Part shown: positions 24,719 to 33,235 of the stretch, piece after piece
Numbering within the stretch: the first letter of the stretch is position 1
Layout of the letters: every line of letters starts with the position of its first letter
Assembly (NCBI GenBank): GCA_002687515.1
Contig: NZAK01000113.1
Span: forward strand, 1-37,273
Length of the DNA: 37,273 bases
Source: Rhodospirillaceae bacterium
GTDB taxonomy: Bacteria > Pseudomonadota > Alphaproteobacteria > Rhodospirillales > UBA2165
Reading direction: 5' to 3'
Made by a program: the position numbers and the translations under genes
The notes under the pieces: model-generated
What the model saw: the letters and a program-made list of their open reading frames with translations, nothing else
Database searches by the model: none
What the model was told of the DNA's origin: nothing

Positions 24719-26827
24719 CTATCCGGCCGGTTCCGCGCAAACCGTTTCGATAAATTCCTCAAATTGGGTTTGGCGCTCGGCGATGATGGCGCGGTCTTCG
24801 AATATGGCGTCGCCGCGTTCCAGGATTGATCGCTTGAGCTGCCGGCGCCGGTCTTCGCCGCACCCCAATCGCACGGCGATACGCGCATAGCCGTCGGCGT
24901 CGCCGGCGATGGTTTCGCTGATCCCCATTTGGCGCAACAGAGCGTAGGTAAAGCGCCCGCCAAAATAGGCGCCGGGCCAGGTTACGACCGGCTTGCCTTG
25001 CGCCAGCGCCTCGAAACTGGTGTTGCCGCCGCAAAAGGGAAAGGTGTCCAACAACACGTCGGCGGCGGCGATCAGGTGCGGAAAATCACCGCCGGCCAGC
25101 CGTGGCATGAAACGGATGCGGCTGGCTTCGGGGATGCTGGTTTCGAAGCGTTTCCTCAACGCCGCCGACCAGCTTTCCTGCTGGCCGTCGATCAACAGGA
25201 TTTCCGCCTTGGGGTCGCGGTCCAGGATCGCGGCAAGGGCGGCATCCATCTTTGGGTGCACCTTGAAAAGGCTCTGCGCGCAAAGATAAAGATGGCGGTT
25301 ATCATCGATGCCGAACGCGGCGCGCGGTTTGGGCTCACCCAGCGGCGGCGGCCGCCCGTAGCAGACATCCAGCCGTTCCGAGAGGATCAACGGTTCGGTA
25401 TAATGAGCCTCTGGATTTTCAGGCTCGGCCATTTTGTTGGACAGGTAATAATCCATTGCGCCGAGCCCGGTGGTTACCGGATGCCCCCAGGTGACGCATT
25501 GCACCGGTGCCAGGCGGGCGAAAGCCAAGAAATAGGTGATCGGTTCCATGCCGATATCGGGGTAATAGACGATATCCAATTTGGCTCCGGCAATGGCGGC
25601 GCGGGATTCGCGGAAACCGGGCGGTGGCGCGTGGATGGCGCCGCCGGTATCGGCGACCGCCCGGTAGGCATCGGCATCGGCCCCCAGCCCGCCGGAGAGC
25701 GCGAAGACATGAACCTCGAATTTTTTTGGATCGAGCCCGCAAATCAAATGGCGGTTCAGCTTGCCGATGGTGTGGCTGCCGAGGTGGGCGGAAACGAATC
25801 CGATCTTGATTTTGGCGCCGCGCGCGGGCGGTTTCCGGCAATGGGGCGCGGTGAAAAAAAGATCAGGACAGTTGCGCCCGTAGAACGCCGCCAGCGCTTC
25901 TTGCAGCGGCCGGTCGTCGAGGCCGTGATAGACCGCCTGGAAATTGGTAACGCCGACCTCGCTCGCCGGGTCCGAGATCGGGGCATCGAGCTCGGATAAG
26001 CGGCCGATTTCGGTTTCCATGCGCGCCCGCGCCTGGCTTAATTCGGCGGCGGAGCCGGCGATAAAAGGCAGGGCAAGGGCATTCAACACACGCAGCGGCC
26101 CGCTCGACGGCGCCATGTCCAATGCCGATTCCAAAACCTGCAAGCTGTCGCCGTAGCGGCCCAGGCGCAAACCGGATCGCGCCAGGTTGGCGGCGATAAC
26201 CGGATTATCCGCTTGCAACCGGTAAGCCTGGTCCAAGAAATCGTGCGCCGCCTTATTGCGCCCGAGGGCCTGGTTCGCCATCGCCATGTTGTTGAGGGCG
26301 ACGGCATCGCCGGGCGCCGCTTCAAGGGCCAGGGCCAGTTCCGGGACGGCGTCTTCCGGGCGATCCAATTCGGTCAGGCAGGCGCCCAGATTAATGCGCC
26401 CGCCGGCATGGGTCGGGTCCACCGCCAACAGGCGGCGGTAATATATTTCGGCGTCTCGGCGCCGGCCTTGGTGGTGCAGAAGCCGGGCCAGGGCGAACAG
26501 GGCGTCGGTATCGTCCGCGTGCGCTTCGATATGCGCCTTGAAATGGGTTTCCGCCCGCGTCGTCTGTCCCGCCTGTTCGAGGAGGACGGCAAGATTGTAG
26601 TCGGCGCCGGCCAGCGCGGGGACCAATTCGAGGGCGCGGGAAATATGCGCGATGGCGGTGTCCAAATCGCCCTCGGCGTGCAGGATCTGGCCGAGCAGGT
26701 GCAAGGCGTCGGCATCGCCCGGCGCGCTTTCAAGGGCGGCCAGATAATCGGCCTTGGCGGCTTTCAGATCGCCGGACCGGTGGTGCGCGGCGCCTTGCCG
26801 GATAAGCTGTTTCGAATCTGGCGGCAT
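24719..26827 (-). CDS. TPR-repeat O-GlcNAc transferase-like glycosyltransferase (GT41, SPINDLY type)
   Basis: This 702-residue protein carries tetratricopeptide repeats over roughly residues 1-240, for example DADALHLLGQILHAEGDLD. The C-terminal half is a GT41 catalytic region: FVSAHLGSHTIGK has the conserved His of the N-lobe, and DTFPFCGGNTSFEALAQGKP with PVVTWPG is the nucleotide-sugar-binding C-lobe. Such bacterial enzymes put GlcNAc or fucose-type sugars on Ser/Thr of proteins, or act in surface or flagellin glycosylation. The acceptor is unknown and no flagellin gene is visible. It reads away from the ABC exporter operon and toward the EamA gene. The ATG at 26827 has a modest GAGAACC site. 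Confidence 0.88.
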   Translation of the reverse strand: MPPDSKQLIRQGAAHHRSGDLKAAKADYLAALESAPGDADALHLLGQILHAEGDLDTAIAHISRALELVPALAGADYNLAVLLEQAGQTTRAETHFKAHIEAHADDTDALFALARLLHHQGRRRDAEIYYRRLLAVDPTHAGGRINLGACLTELDRPEDAVPELALALEAAPGDAVALNNMAMANQALGRNKAAHDFLDQAYRLQADNPVIAANLARSGLRLGRYGDSLQVLESALDMAPSSGPLRVLNALALPFIAGSAAELSQARARMETEIGRLSELDAPISDPASEVGVTNFQAVYHGLDDRPLQEALAAFYGRNCPDLFFTAPHCRKPPARGAKIKIGFVSAHLGSHTIGKLNRHLICGLDPKKFEVHVFALSGGLGADADAYRAVADTGGAIHAPPPGFRESRAAIAGAKLDIVYYPDIGMEPITYFLAFARLAPVQCVTWGHPVTTGLGAMDYYLSNKMAEPENPEAHYTEPLILSERLDVCYGRPPPLGEPKPRAAFGIDDNRHLYLCAQSLFKVHPKMDAALAAILDRDPKAEILLIDGQQESWSAALRKRFETSIPEASRIRFMPRLAGGDFPHLIAAADVLLDTFPFCGGNTSFEALAQGKPVVTWPGAYFGGRFTYALLRQMGISETIAGDADGYARIAVRLGCGEDRRRQLKRSILERGDAIFEDRAIIAERQTQFEEFIETVCAEPAG

Positions 26828-27002
26828 GGTTCTCGATTTGCTTGGATGGCGGCGCCCATATTAGGTCCAAATAGCATAAAAAATCGATAACGGACTCATC
26901 GGACCGGTGGGAGTTGTTCTCTCCCCCGGGCTCAAGTAAATTCTGGTCCAATGATGTTCTCATTCCGGTCGATAAAGACCCGTTCGTTTCTGGGCTAATG
27001 GC
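26828..27002. other. Divergent intergenic region, no feature assigned
   Basis: These 175 bp separate the GT41 gene (minus) from the first exporter gene (plus) and must hold at least one promoter for each. AT-rich stretches are visible near 26870-26895, but no box pair close to consensus and no clear palindrome was found. Confidence 0.4.
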
Positions 27003-28883
27003 GTGACCACTGCACCACCCTCAAGTTCGGCCAAGGGCGCCGGGCCAGGACCCGGTTCGGGGCTGAAATCAACGGTTCCCGAGCACCAACGCGGCTCGCA
27101 GCGCGGCGCCCAGGCTCTTTGGCGAATTACCCGGATGGCCCTCGGCTATCGCCTGCGTTTTCCCTTGGCCGTGGTCGCGGTGATCATCGCCGGCATCCTG
27201 CAGCTTTTCATTCCGCGCTTTCTGGGGGATGCCGTCGATAATGCGACCGGCTTGCTGGGCGGTAGCGAAGCGGCGCCCGAGGCGGTCAAGGCGGCGCTGT
27301 TGACGGCCGCCTTGCTGGTTCTCGGCACCTCGATCCTGCGCGGTCTGTTTACCCTGTTGTTCAACTATCAGGGCGAGGCCATCGGCCAATCCATCGCCTA
27401 TCAGCTGCGCCTCGCCTATTTCGATAAATTGCAGCGGCTCAGCTTCTCCTACCACGACAAGGTCCATTCCGGCGATTTGATGACCAGGGGCATGCTCGAC
27501 ATCGAGGGCGTGCGCCGCTTCATCGAGCACGGCGTCATCCGGGTCATCCAATTGGTTGTCCTGATCGGGGTCGGCGCCTATCTCTATATGGGCAGCGATA
27601 TGGTGCTTGGCCTGTTGTGCCTCAGCTTCGTGCCTTTCGCCATCTGGCGGGCGGGCGTGTTCCGGCTCAAGCTCAGGGCGCTGTGGCGCGTCTTACAGGA
27701 GCGCTTGTCCATTCTAACCCGGGTGATGGAGGAAAATCTGGGCGGCATCCGCGTGGTGCGCGCCTTTTCCGGGCAAGCCTATGAGATGGATAAGTTCGAT
27801 GAAAGCTCGCACCGGACCCTGGAAATCGCCATGCAAAGGGTGGCCGTCCGCTATTCCAACACCTCGGTGATGACCTATTCCTATTTTATTGCCATGGGGC
27901 TGGTGCTCTGGGTCGGTGGCTTGCGCGTCATCGACGGCCTGATCACGGTCGGCGAGCTGACCCAGTTTCTGGCTTTCATGACCGTGTTGCAGATGCCGAT
28001 CCGGCAAACCGGCATGGTGATCAACGGCATCGCGCGGGCTTCCGTTTCGGGGCGGCGGCTGTTCGAGATTTTGGACATGGAACCGGCGGTGATGGAGAAG
28101 CCCGGCGCCGGCGAGCTGAAGATCGGCGATGCCGTGCTCGAATTCCGCGACGTCGGCTTTTCCTATGGCGGATTTCCAGGCGAGCATACGGTTTCGGACC
28201 TGTCCTTCAAGGTCGGCAAGGGTGAAACCCTGGGTATTGTCGGCCCGCCCGGCAGCGGCAAATCGACCATCGCCCACTTGATTCCGCGATTTTACGATGT
28301 GACCAGCGGGCAGATCACCATCGACGGCCAGGATATCCGCGAGGTGACCCTGGATTCGCTCAGAACCCATGTCGGTCTGGTGCAGCAGGACACCTTCCTG
28401 TTCACCACCGAGATCAGCAACAACGTCGCCTATGGCGAGCCCTGGGCGGACAATGCGCGTATCGTGCGCGCCACCGAATCGTCGCAGCTTCACGACTATA
28501 TCGCCGGCCTTCCCAAAGACTACGACACCATGGTCGGCGAACGCGGTGTGTCGCTGTCCGGCGGCCAGCGCCAGCGCCTGTCGATCGCGCGCAGCGTCTT
28601 GTTGTCGCCGTCGATCATGGTGTTCGACGATTCCACCGCCGCCGTCGACGCGGCCACCGAAATGCGGATTCGCGAAGCGCTCAGGGATTTGACCCAGAAC
28701 CGGGCGACCATCATCATTTCACACCGGCTGTCTTCGCTGATGCATGCCGATCAAATCATTTTTCTGGATGGCGGACGTATCGTCGAACGCGGCGGCCACC
28801 AGGAACTTCTGCAAGCCGGCGGCCGTTACAAGGCGCTTTATGATTTGCAGATCGGCGCCGCCAAGGAGGGTGCCGGTGCTTAA
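27003..28883 (+). CDS. ABC exporter half-transporter with degenerate Walker B (heterodimer subunit 1)
   Basis: This 626-residue protein is a type IV (MsbA/multidrug-like) exporter half: about 45 polar residues, six membrane helices to about residue 330, then an ATPase. Walker A is GPPGSGKS (414-421) and the signature LSGGQ (518-522) is perfect, but Walker B ends Asp542-Asp543, with Asp where the catalytic Glu should be. The His of the H-loop (IIISHR) is kept. This is the pattern of the degenerate-site subunit in heterodimeric exporters such as TM287/288, LmrCD and BmrCD. The GTG start at 27003 has no strong ribosome site. The gene overlaps the second subunit by 8 nt. Confidence 0.93.
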   Translation: MTTAPPSSSAKGAGPGPGSGLKSTVPEHQRGSQRGAQALWRITRMALGYRLRFPLAVVAVIIAGILQLFIPRFLGDAVDNATGLLGGSEAAPEAVKAALLTAALLVLGTSILRGLFTLLFNYQGEAIGQSIAYQLRLAYFDKLQRLSFSYHDKVHSGDLMTRGMLDIEGVRRFIEHGVIRVIQLVVLIGVGAYLYMGSDMVLGLLCLSFVPFAIWRAGVFRLKLRALWRVLQERLSILTRVMEENLGGIRVVRAFSGQAYEMDKFDESSHRTLEIAMQRVAVRYSNTSVMTYSYFIAMGLVLWVGGLRVIDGLITVGELTQFLAFMTVLQMPIRQTGMVINGIARASVSGRRLFEILDMEPAVMEKPGAGELKIGDAVLEFRDVGFSYGGFPGEHTVSDLSFKVGKGETLGIVGPPGSGKSTIAHLIPRFYDVTSGQITIDGQDIREVTLDSLRTHVGLVQQDTFLFTTEISNNVAYGEPWADNARIVRATESSQLHDYIAGLPKDYDTMVGERGVSLSGGQRQRLSIARSVLLSPSIMVFDDSTAAVDAATEMRIREALRDLTQNRATIIISHRLSSLMHADQIIFLDGGRIVERGGHQELLQAGGRYKALYDLQIGAAKEGAGA

Positions 28884-30741
28884 CCCTGGCAAGGAAGCGC
28901 GCTCGGTGGCGCGCGGTACCGCATCGGGCCTGCGCGGCGAAGAGCTGTTCGGCGATGCCTTCGACGGCAAGGTGGTCGGCCGCTTTTTGAGCTTCGTCAG
29001 GCCGTACAAGCGGGTGTTGGTGTTTGCCATCGTGGCGGTGTTGTTCTTTACCCTGACCCAAATCGCGGTGCCGCTGGTCATCCGCTTTATCATCGATGAC
29101 AGCCTGATCGGGACGTCCGCCGACCGCGAACTGCTGCAACTCGCCGCCTTCGGTTTTTTAGGCGTGGTCACCGTCAATTATGTTTCCAACTATTTTCAAT
29201 TGACCCTGGTCGCCAAGACCGCCGAACGCATTCTGATCGATCTCCGGCGCGCCATGTACGCGCATCTGCAGCGAGTGTCGCTGTCGTTCATGGATCAGAC
29301 CGAGGTTGGCCGGTTGATGTCGCGGCTTCAGGGCGATGTCGGCTCGCTGCAGGAATTCCTCGAAACCTCGATCTTCGCCATCGGTGATATCGTGCTTTTG
29401 ATCGGCATCGTCACGGTGATGGTGATTTTGGACTGGCAATTGGGGCTCTTGACCCTGTCGGTGGTGCCGATCCTGTTGGTGATCCGGGTGGTCTGGCTGC
29501 CGATTGCAAAAAAGGCCTTCATGCGGGCGCGCGAAACCTCGTCCATTGTCAACGGCGCCTTGGCCGAGAATATCAACGGCGTGCGCACGGTTCAGGAAAT
29601 GACCCGCCAGCAGATCAATTATGAAGCCTTCGAAGCGAAGGTGATGGACAATCTCTTGTCGCACCTACGGGCATCGCGGCTGGCCCAGATCATGGTGCCC
29701 ACCGTCGATACCCTGACCGGCGGCGCCATGGCCATCGTCATCATCATCGGCGGCAACCTGGTGCTCGACAAATCGCTGGATCTCGGCGTCATGGTCGCCT
29801 TCCTGTTTTACATTCAGCGTTTCTTCGATCCGATCCGCTCGCTGACCATGCAGTACAGCGTCATGCAGCGGGCGATGGCGTCGGGCCAGCGCATCTTCGA
29901 GGTGCTCGACGTGTCGGTCGAGGTCGAGGACAAGCCCGGCGCCGAGGATCTAGCCGGTGCCGATGGATCGGTCGATTTCAAGAACGTCACCTTCGGCTAT
30001 GTCAGCGGACAACCGGTGCTGAAGAACATCAATTTCCGCATCGATCCCGGCGAAACCGTGGCGCTGGTGGGGCCGACCGGTTCGGGCAAAACCTCGACGA
30101 CGGCGCTCCTGCACCGGTTCTACGACGTTTGGGAGGGCGAGATATCGGTCGGCGGCATGGATGTGCGCGAGGTTACGCAAGATTCGCTCGGCCGGCATGT
30201 GGCCATGGTTCTGCAGGAACCGTTCCTGTTCACCGGCAGCGTCTTCGAGAATATCCGCTACCGCACTTCCGAGGCGGGCATCGACGAGGTGATCGCCGCG
30301 GCCAAGGCCGTCGGCGCCCATGAATTCATCATGCGCCTGCCCGATCGTTACGATGCCATCCTCGGCCAGCGCGGCGGCAACCTGTCGGTCGGGCAGCGCC
30401 AACTGATCAGTTTCGCCCGCGCCATCGTCGCCGATGCCAAGATTCTGGTTCTCGACGAAGCCACCGCCAATGTCGACAGTTTTACCGAACGGGACATTCA
30501 GCAGGCGCTTGCAAGCACCCTCAAGGGGCGCACCGGGATCGTCATTGCGCACCGCTTGGCGACGGTGCGCCACGCCGACAGGATCATCGTCTTGCAGGAC
30601 GGCGAGATTACCGAGGCCGGTACCCATGACGAACTTTTGGCGCGCCAGGGGCTTTACCACCGCCTGCATGATATGAATTATGCGTCCTTCGACGACGTGC
30701 AAGGGGATGCGGCAGCCGAAACGGCCGCAGCGGGAGAATAA
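28876..30741 (+). CDS. ABC exporter half-transporter with canonical Walker B (heterodimer subunit 2)
   Basis: This 621-residue partner has six membrane helices and an ATPase domain. Walker A is GPTGSGKT (399-406) and Walker B ends Asp527-Glu528 with the catalytic Glu, but the signature reads LSVGQ (503-507) instead of LSGGQ. Together with subunit 1 this predicts one consensus ATP site (this Walker A/B with the partner's LSGGQ) and one degenerate site. The GTG at 28876 is chosen for its near-perfect AAGGAGGG site at 28863-28870, inside the end of gene 1; the frame stays open upstream, but those residues are antiparallel noise. A HisC-like gene follows after 2 nt. Substrate unknown: lipid, peptide or drug. 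Confidence 0.94.
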   Translation: MLNPGKEARSVARGTASGLRGEELFGDAFDGKVVGRFLSFVRPYKRVLVFAIVAVLFFTLTQIAVPLVIRFIIDDSLIGTSADRELLQLAAFGFLGVVTVNYVSNYFQLTLVAKTAERILIDLRRAMYAHLQRVSLSFMDQTEVGRLMSRLQGDVGSLQEFLETSIFAIGDIVLLIGIVTVMVILDWQLGLLTLSVVPILLVIRVVWLPIAKKAFMRARETSSIVNGALAENINGVRTVQEMTRQQINYEAFEAKVMDNLLSHLRASRLAQIMVPTVDTLTGGAMAIVIIIGGNLVLDKSLDLGVMVAFLFYIQRFFDPIRSLTMQYSVMQRAMASGQRIFEVLDVSVEVEDKPGAEDLAGADGSVDFKNVTFGYVSGQPVLKNINFRIDPGETVALVGPTGSGKTSTTALLHRFYDVWEGEISVGGMDVREVTQDSLGRHVAMVLQEPFLFTGSVFENIRYRTSEAGIDEVIAAAKAVGAHEFIMRLPDRYDAILGQRGGNLSVGQRQLISFARAIVADAKILVLDEATANVDSFTERDIQQALASTLKGRTGIVIAHRLATVRHADRIIVLQDGEITEAGTHDELLARQGLYHRLHDMNYASFDDVQGDAAAETAAAGE

Positions 30742-30743
30742 TT

Positions 30744-31862
30744 ATGGACAGTAATCAAGACGATGGCGCCTATCTTCGCCGCAACATGCGCGGCAAGGTT
30801 TTCTGGAATCCGACAACGATTCCCGCCAGTGAGCGGGGCAAACATATCATCCGCATGGATTTGAACGAATGCCCGCATCCGCCGTCGCCGGCGGCGATCG
30901 CCGCGATGCAGGCCCATGCCGACAAGATCAACCGCTATCCCGACGGCACCTGCCCGGAAATAACCGAGCGTCTGTCGAAATTGAACGGCGTTCCGGCGGC
31001 GCAGATTATTTGGGGATCGGGCTCAACGCAGCTTTTGAAAAGCATCATGGAAGTTGTCATCGCGCCGGGTGAAAACCTGGTGTCGCCGAGCCTTCTCTGG
31101 CACCGCTTCCACGGCGTTTACGAAGTGCTCGATGCCGATGTCACCATCGTGCCCAACCATGCCGACGCCACCATCGATGTGGGCGGGATGATCAGCGCCA
31201 TCGGCAACAATACGCGTCTCGCAGTAGTCATCACGCCGAACAATCCGACCGGTTTGATGCTCGGCGAGGATGATATCCATCGGGTATGCGCGGATACGCC
31301 GGAAAATGTGCTGCTGTTCATCGACGAGGCCTATCACGAATTCGCGGTTCACGCCGGCGGCGTCGATGCGCTGGAAATCGTCAAGCAGCGAAAAGGGCCC
31401 TGGGTGGTCAGCCGCACATTTTCCAAGGCTTATGCGCTGGCCGGCGCGCGTCTCGGTTATGCCTATTGCTCGTCAGAGGAAATTGCCAATGCGTTGCGCA
31501 TGATCACCAGCACCTTCAATATTTCGGCTTTTGCCGAAGTCGGCGCGCTGGCCGCCCTCGATGATCCCGAATACACGAAATTTATCTTGGGCAGTAATGC
31601 CACCGAACGGACGCGCATCATCGAGGGACTGAAGGCGCTGGGCTGTGCGCCGCTGCAATCGGTGACCAATTTCGTGTCCGCCGACACCGGCGTGCCGGGC
31701 GAGGAGGTGGTCCGCGATATGCGCGCCCGCGGCATACGCATCGCGCGTCTGCACGACGCCGGTTTCGAGAACTATATCCGCATATCGATGGGCCAGCCGG
31801 ATGACACCGACGCTTGTCTCGTCAGCCTTAAAGAGGTGTTGGAAAATCTGCGCGGCGGCTAG
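30744..31862 (+). CDS. HisC-like class II PLP aminotransferase
   Basis: This 372-residue fold-type I PLP enzyme resembles histidinol-phosphate aminotransferases. Visible are MDLNECPHPPSP, NRYPDGTCPEI, ITPNNPTG, FIDEAYHEFA and the Schiff-base Lys228 in SRTFSKAYALAGARLGY. True HisC, aromatic aminotransferase or CobD-like decarboxylase are possible; no other his or cob genes are present. Its ATG is 2 nt after the second exporter gene, with GGGAG upstream, so it is part of that operon and may make or modify the exported compound; this is inference. The TAG stop is made from the terminal CTAG of the palindromic element that follows. Confidence 0.85.
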   Translation: MDSNQDDGAYLRRNMRGKVFWNPTTIPASERGKHIIRMDLNECPHPPSPAAIAAMQAHADKINRYPDGTCPEITERLSKLNGVPAAQIIWGSGSTQLLKSIMEVVIAPGENLVSPSLLWHRFHGVYEVLDADVTIVPNHADATIDVGGMISAIGNNTRLAVVITPNNPTGLMLGEDDIHRVCADTPENVLLFIDEAYHEFAVHAGGVDALEIVKQRKGPWVVSRTFSKAYALAGARLGYAYCSSEEIANALRMITSTFNISAFAEVGALAALDDPEYTKFILGSNATERTRIIEGLKALGCAPLQSVTNFVSADTGVPGEEVVRDMRARGIRIARLHDAGFENYIRISMGQPDDTDACLVSLKEVLENLRGG

Positions 31863-32140
31863 AGCATTTTCCGACCAAATGGAACCATTTGACCGGGATG
31901 ATTTTGCCCCGTGGCGAGGAGCACTTCGCATGGCGATGCAGCGCATCGGCAAAGATGTGCGACGACGTCCACGGGTCAAAAGCACCCGGCCTCTGGTGGG
32001 TCAAATCGGCTCCCCGGGTGCGTTGCGATACTTGCCCGATGCGAAGGCATCGCGCTGCGCACCGCGCCAAATATCCCAGGTGGCCGGAAAACCGATTTGT
32101 TCCCATCAAATTGATTCATATCTATCCGGAACCGCTCTAG
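31859..32140. mobile_element. MITE-like 282-bp palindromic element with TA-type ends
   Basis: The element begins CTAGAGC (31859-31865) and ends GCTCTAG (32134-32140). The outer ~35 bp form an imperfect inverted repeat. Inner inverted segments include CTTCGCAT (31924-31931) with ATGCGAAG (32039-32046), and a central stem GCACCCGG (31982-31989) with CCGGGTGC (32014-32021) within 2 bp of the element's centre. It has no transposase gene. TA at both edges fits insertion at TA as used by IS630/mariner relatives. It lies between two convergent genes and provides the TAG stop of each. Confidence 0.7.
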
Positions 32141-32931
32141 AAAGCCGCCTGGACGGACGCCGCCACTTCGGCTTTTCGAATCGGGTGCCGCACGCGCGTA
32201 TCGGCGGCCTCTTCCGATTCCTTGAGTTGCTTGATGGTGTACATGGCTTTATCGGCGCTGGCCATCAGCGCCGATGCGCTGTCGCCGGCCTGATAGGCTT
32301 GCATGCCGAAGCTGGCGCGGACCGGAATTCTTTCGCCATTCCATAGCGCCGAGGTTTGATTGAGGGTTTGGTTCAAGGTTTCGGCGCGGATAAGGCCGTC
32401 TTCGCGGTTGGTGCCGGTCAGAATGACGGCGAATTCATCGCCGCCGAGACGCCCAACCGTATCCATTTCGCGGATGTTTTCGCTGAGCACGTTCGCCACA
32501 TGGCGCAACACTTCGTCGCCGGCGGCATGGCCATGAGTGTCGTTAACCGGTTTGAAATCGTCCAGATCCACATAAACGAGCACGCCTTCCTCGTGCAGCC
32601 GCTCGGCCCGTGAAAGGGTGCGATTGAGCTCAAGCTCGAAACCACGGCGGTTGTTGACCTTGGTCAGCTCATCGGTGGTTGCCAACTGTTCGAGGTAGCA
32701 AATACGGTCCGATTGTTCGCGTACCGTTTGGTTCAAGGCTTCGGCTTCGGTCAAGATAATATCGACCGCGCGTAACAGCGTCTTCTCGTCGGCGCATTCC
32801 GAATTCTCGGCGCGCAAGCGCACCGGGATGAAGGGCAGGAGTTCGCGCAGCCGCCGGCTGATGTCGGACAGGCTGTTGGTCGCGCTTTGTTGGTTATCGT
32901 TGATCGTCTGCGCCGCCGCTATGGTATTCAC
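32137..32931 (-). CDS. Diguanylate cyclase (GGDEF domain)
   Basis: This 264-residue soluble protein makes cyclic di-GMP from two GTP. The active-site loop GGDEF is intact at 163-167 (GRLGGDEFAVIL). The inhibitory I-site RxxD is Arg154-Asp157, at the expected five residues before it, so product inhibition is likely. Residues 1-80 form a helical, coiled-coil-like N-terminus rich in Glu, Leu and Arg, without a recognised sensor. The GTG at 32931 has a good AAAGGAA site. The last codons run into the palindromic element, whose CTAG gives the stop; the original C-terminus may have differed. It diverges from eipB across 304 bp of AT-rich DNA. Confidence 0.93.
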   Translation of the reverse strand: MNTIAAAQTINDNQQSATNSLSDISRRLRELLPFIPVRLRAENSECADEKTLLRAVDIILTEAEALNQTVREQSDRICYLEQLATTDELTKVNNRRGFELELNRTLSRAERLHEEGVLVYVDLDDFKPVNDTHGHAAGDEVLRHVANVLSENIREMDTVGRLGGDEFAVILTGTNREDGLIRAETLNQTLNQTSALWNGERIPVRASFGMQAYQAGDSASALMASADKAMYTIKQLKESEEAADTRVRHPIRKAEVAASVQAAF

Positions 32932-33235
32932 CTGGTATTCCTTTCGAGCCGTCAGCCCAAATTATTGATGGCGTTCTTTATAAGGAAAAACGTTTACCAT
33001 CGGCTTAATGGCGCAAACTTCGTGCCATGCGTTGAAAATAATTTAATTTATTAATATCAATATGTTATATATAAAATCTAATATTTAACATTAATTTCAT
33101 ACGGAGAAACCTACCACCACCCGGCAATTTCATCCCTCTGGCTTGAATCGTTGATCGCCCAAATTTGATCCGCCAATCGGCGCATCGCGCGCCGCCGCGG
33201 CTTTCAAAGGCGCGAAAAAGGAATAGGATGCAGGG
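32932..33235. promoter_or_regulatory. AT-rich divergent promoter region (GGDEF gene / eipB)
   Basis: This 304-bp spacer is very AT-rich at about 33040-33100 (runs such as AATATCAATATGTTATATAT), unlike its surroundings. It has no open frame and must drive both neighbours. No single promoter can be picked with confidence because many -10-like hexamers are present. Confidence 0.5.

Noticed and set aside
24929-25999. Long plus-strand frame opposite the GT41 gene
   Set aside because: Antisense to the TPR-GT41 gene, no start context, no motif.
31828-32114. Hypothetical proteins inside the MITE-like element
   Set aside because: Frames are open on both strands because the element is palindromic and GC-rich; no ribosome site and no conserved domain.
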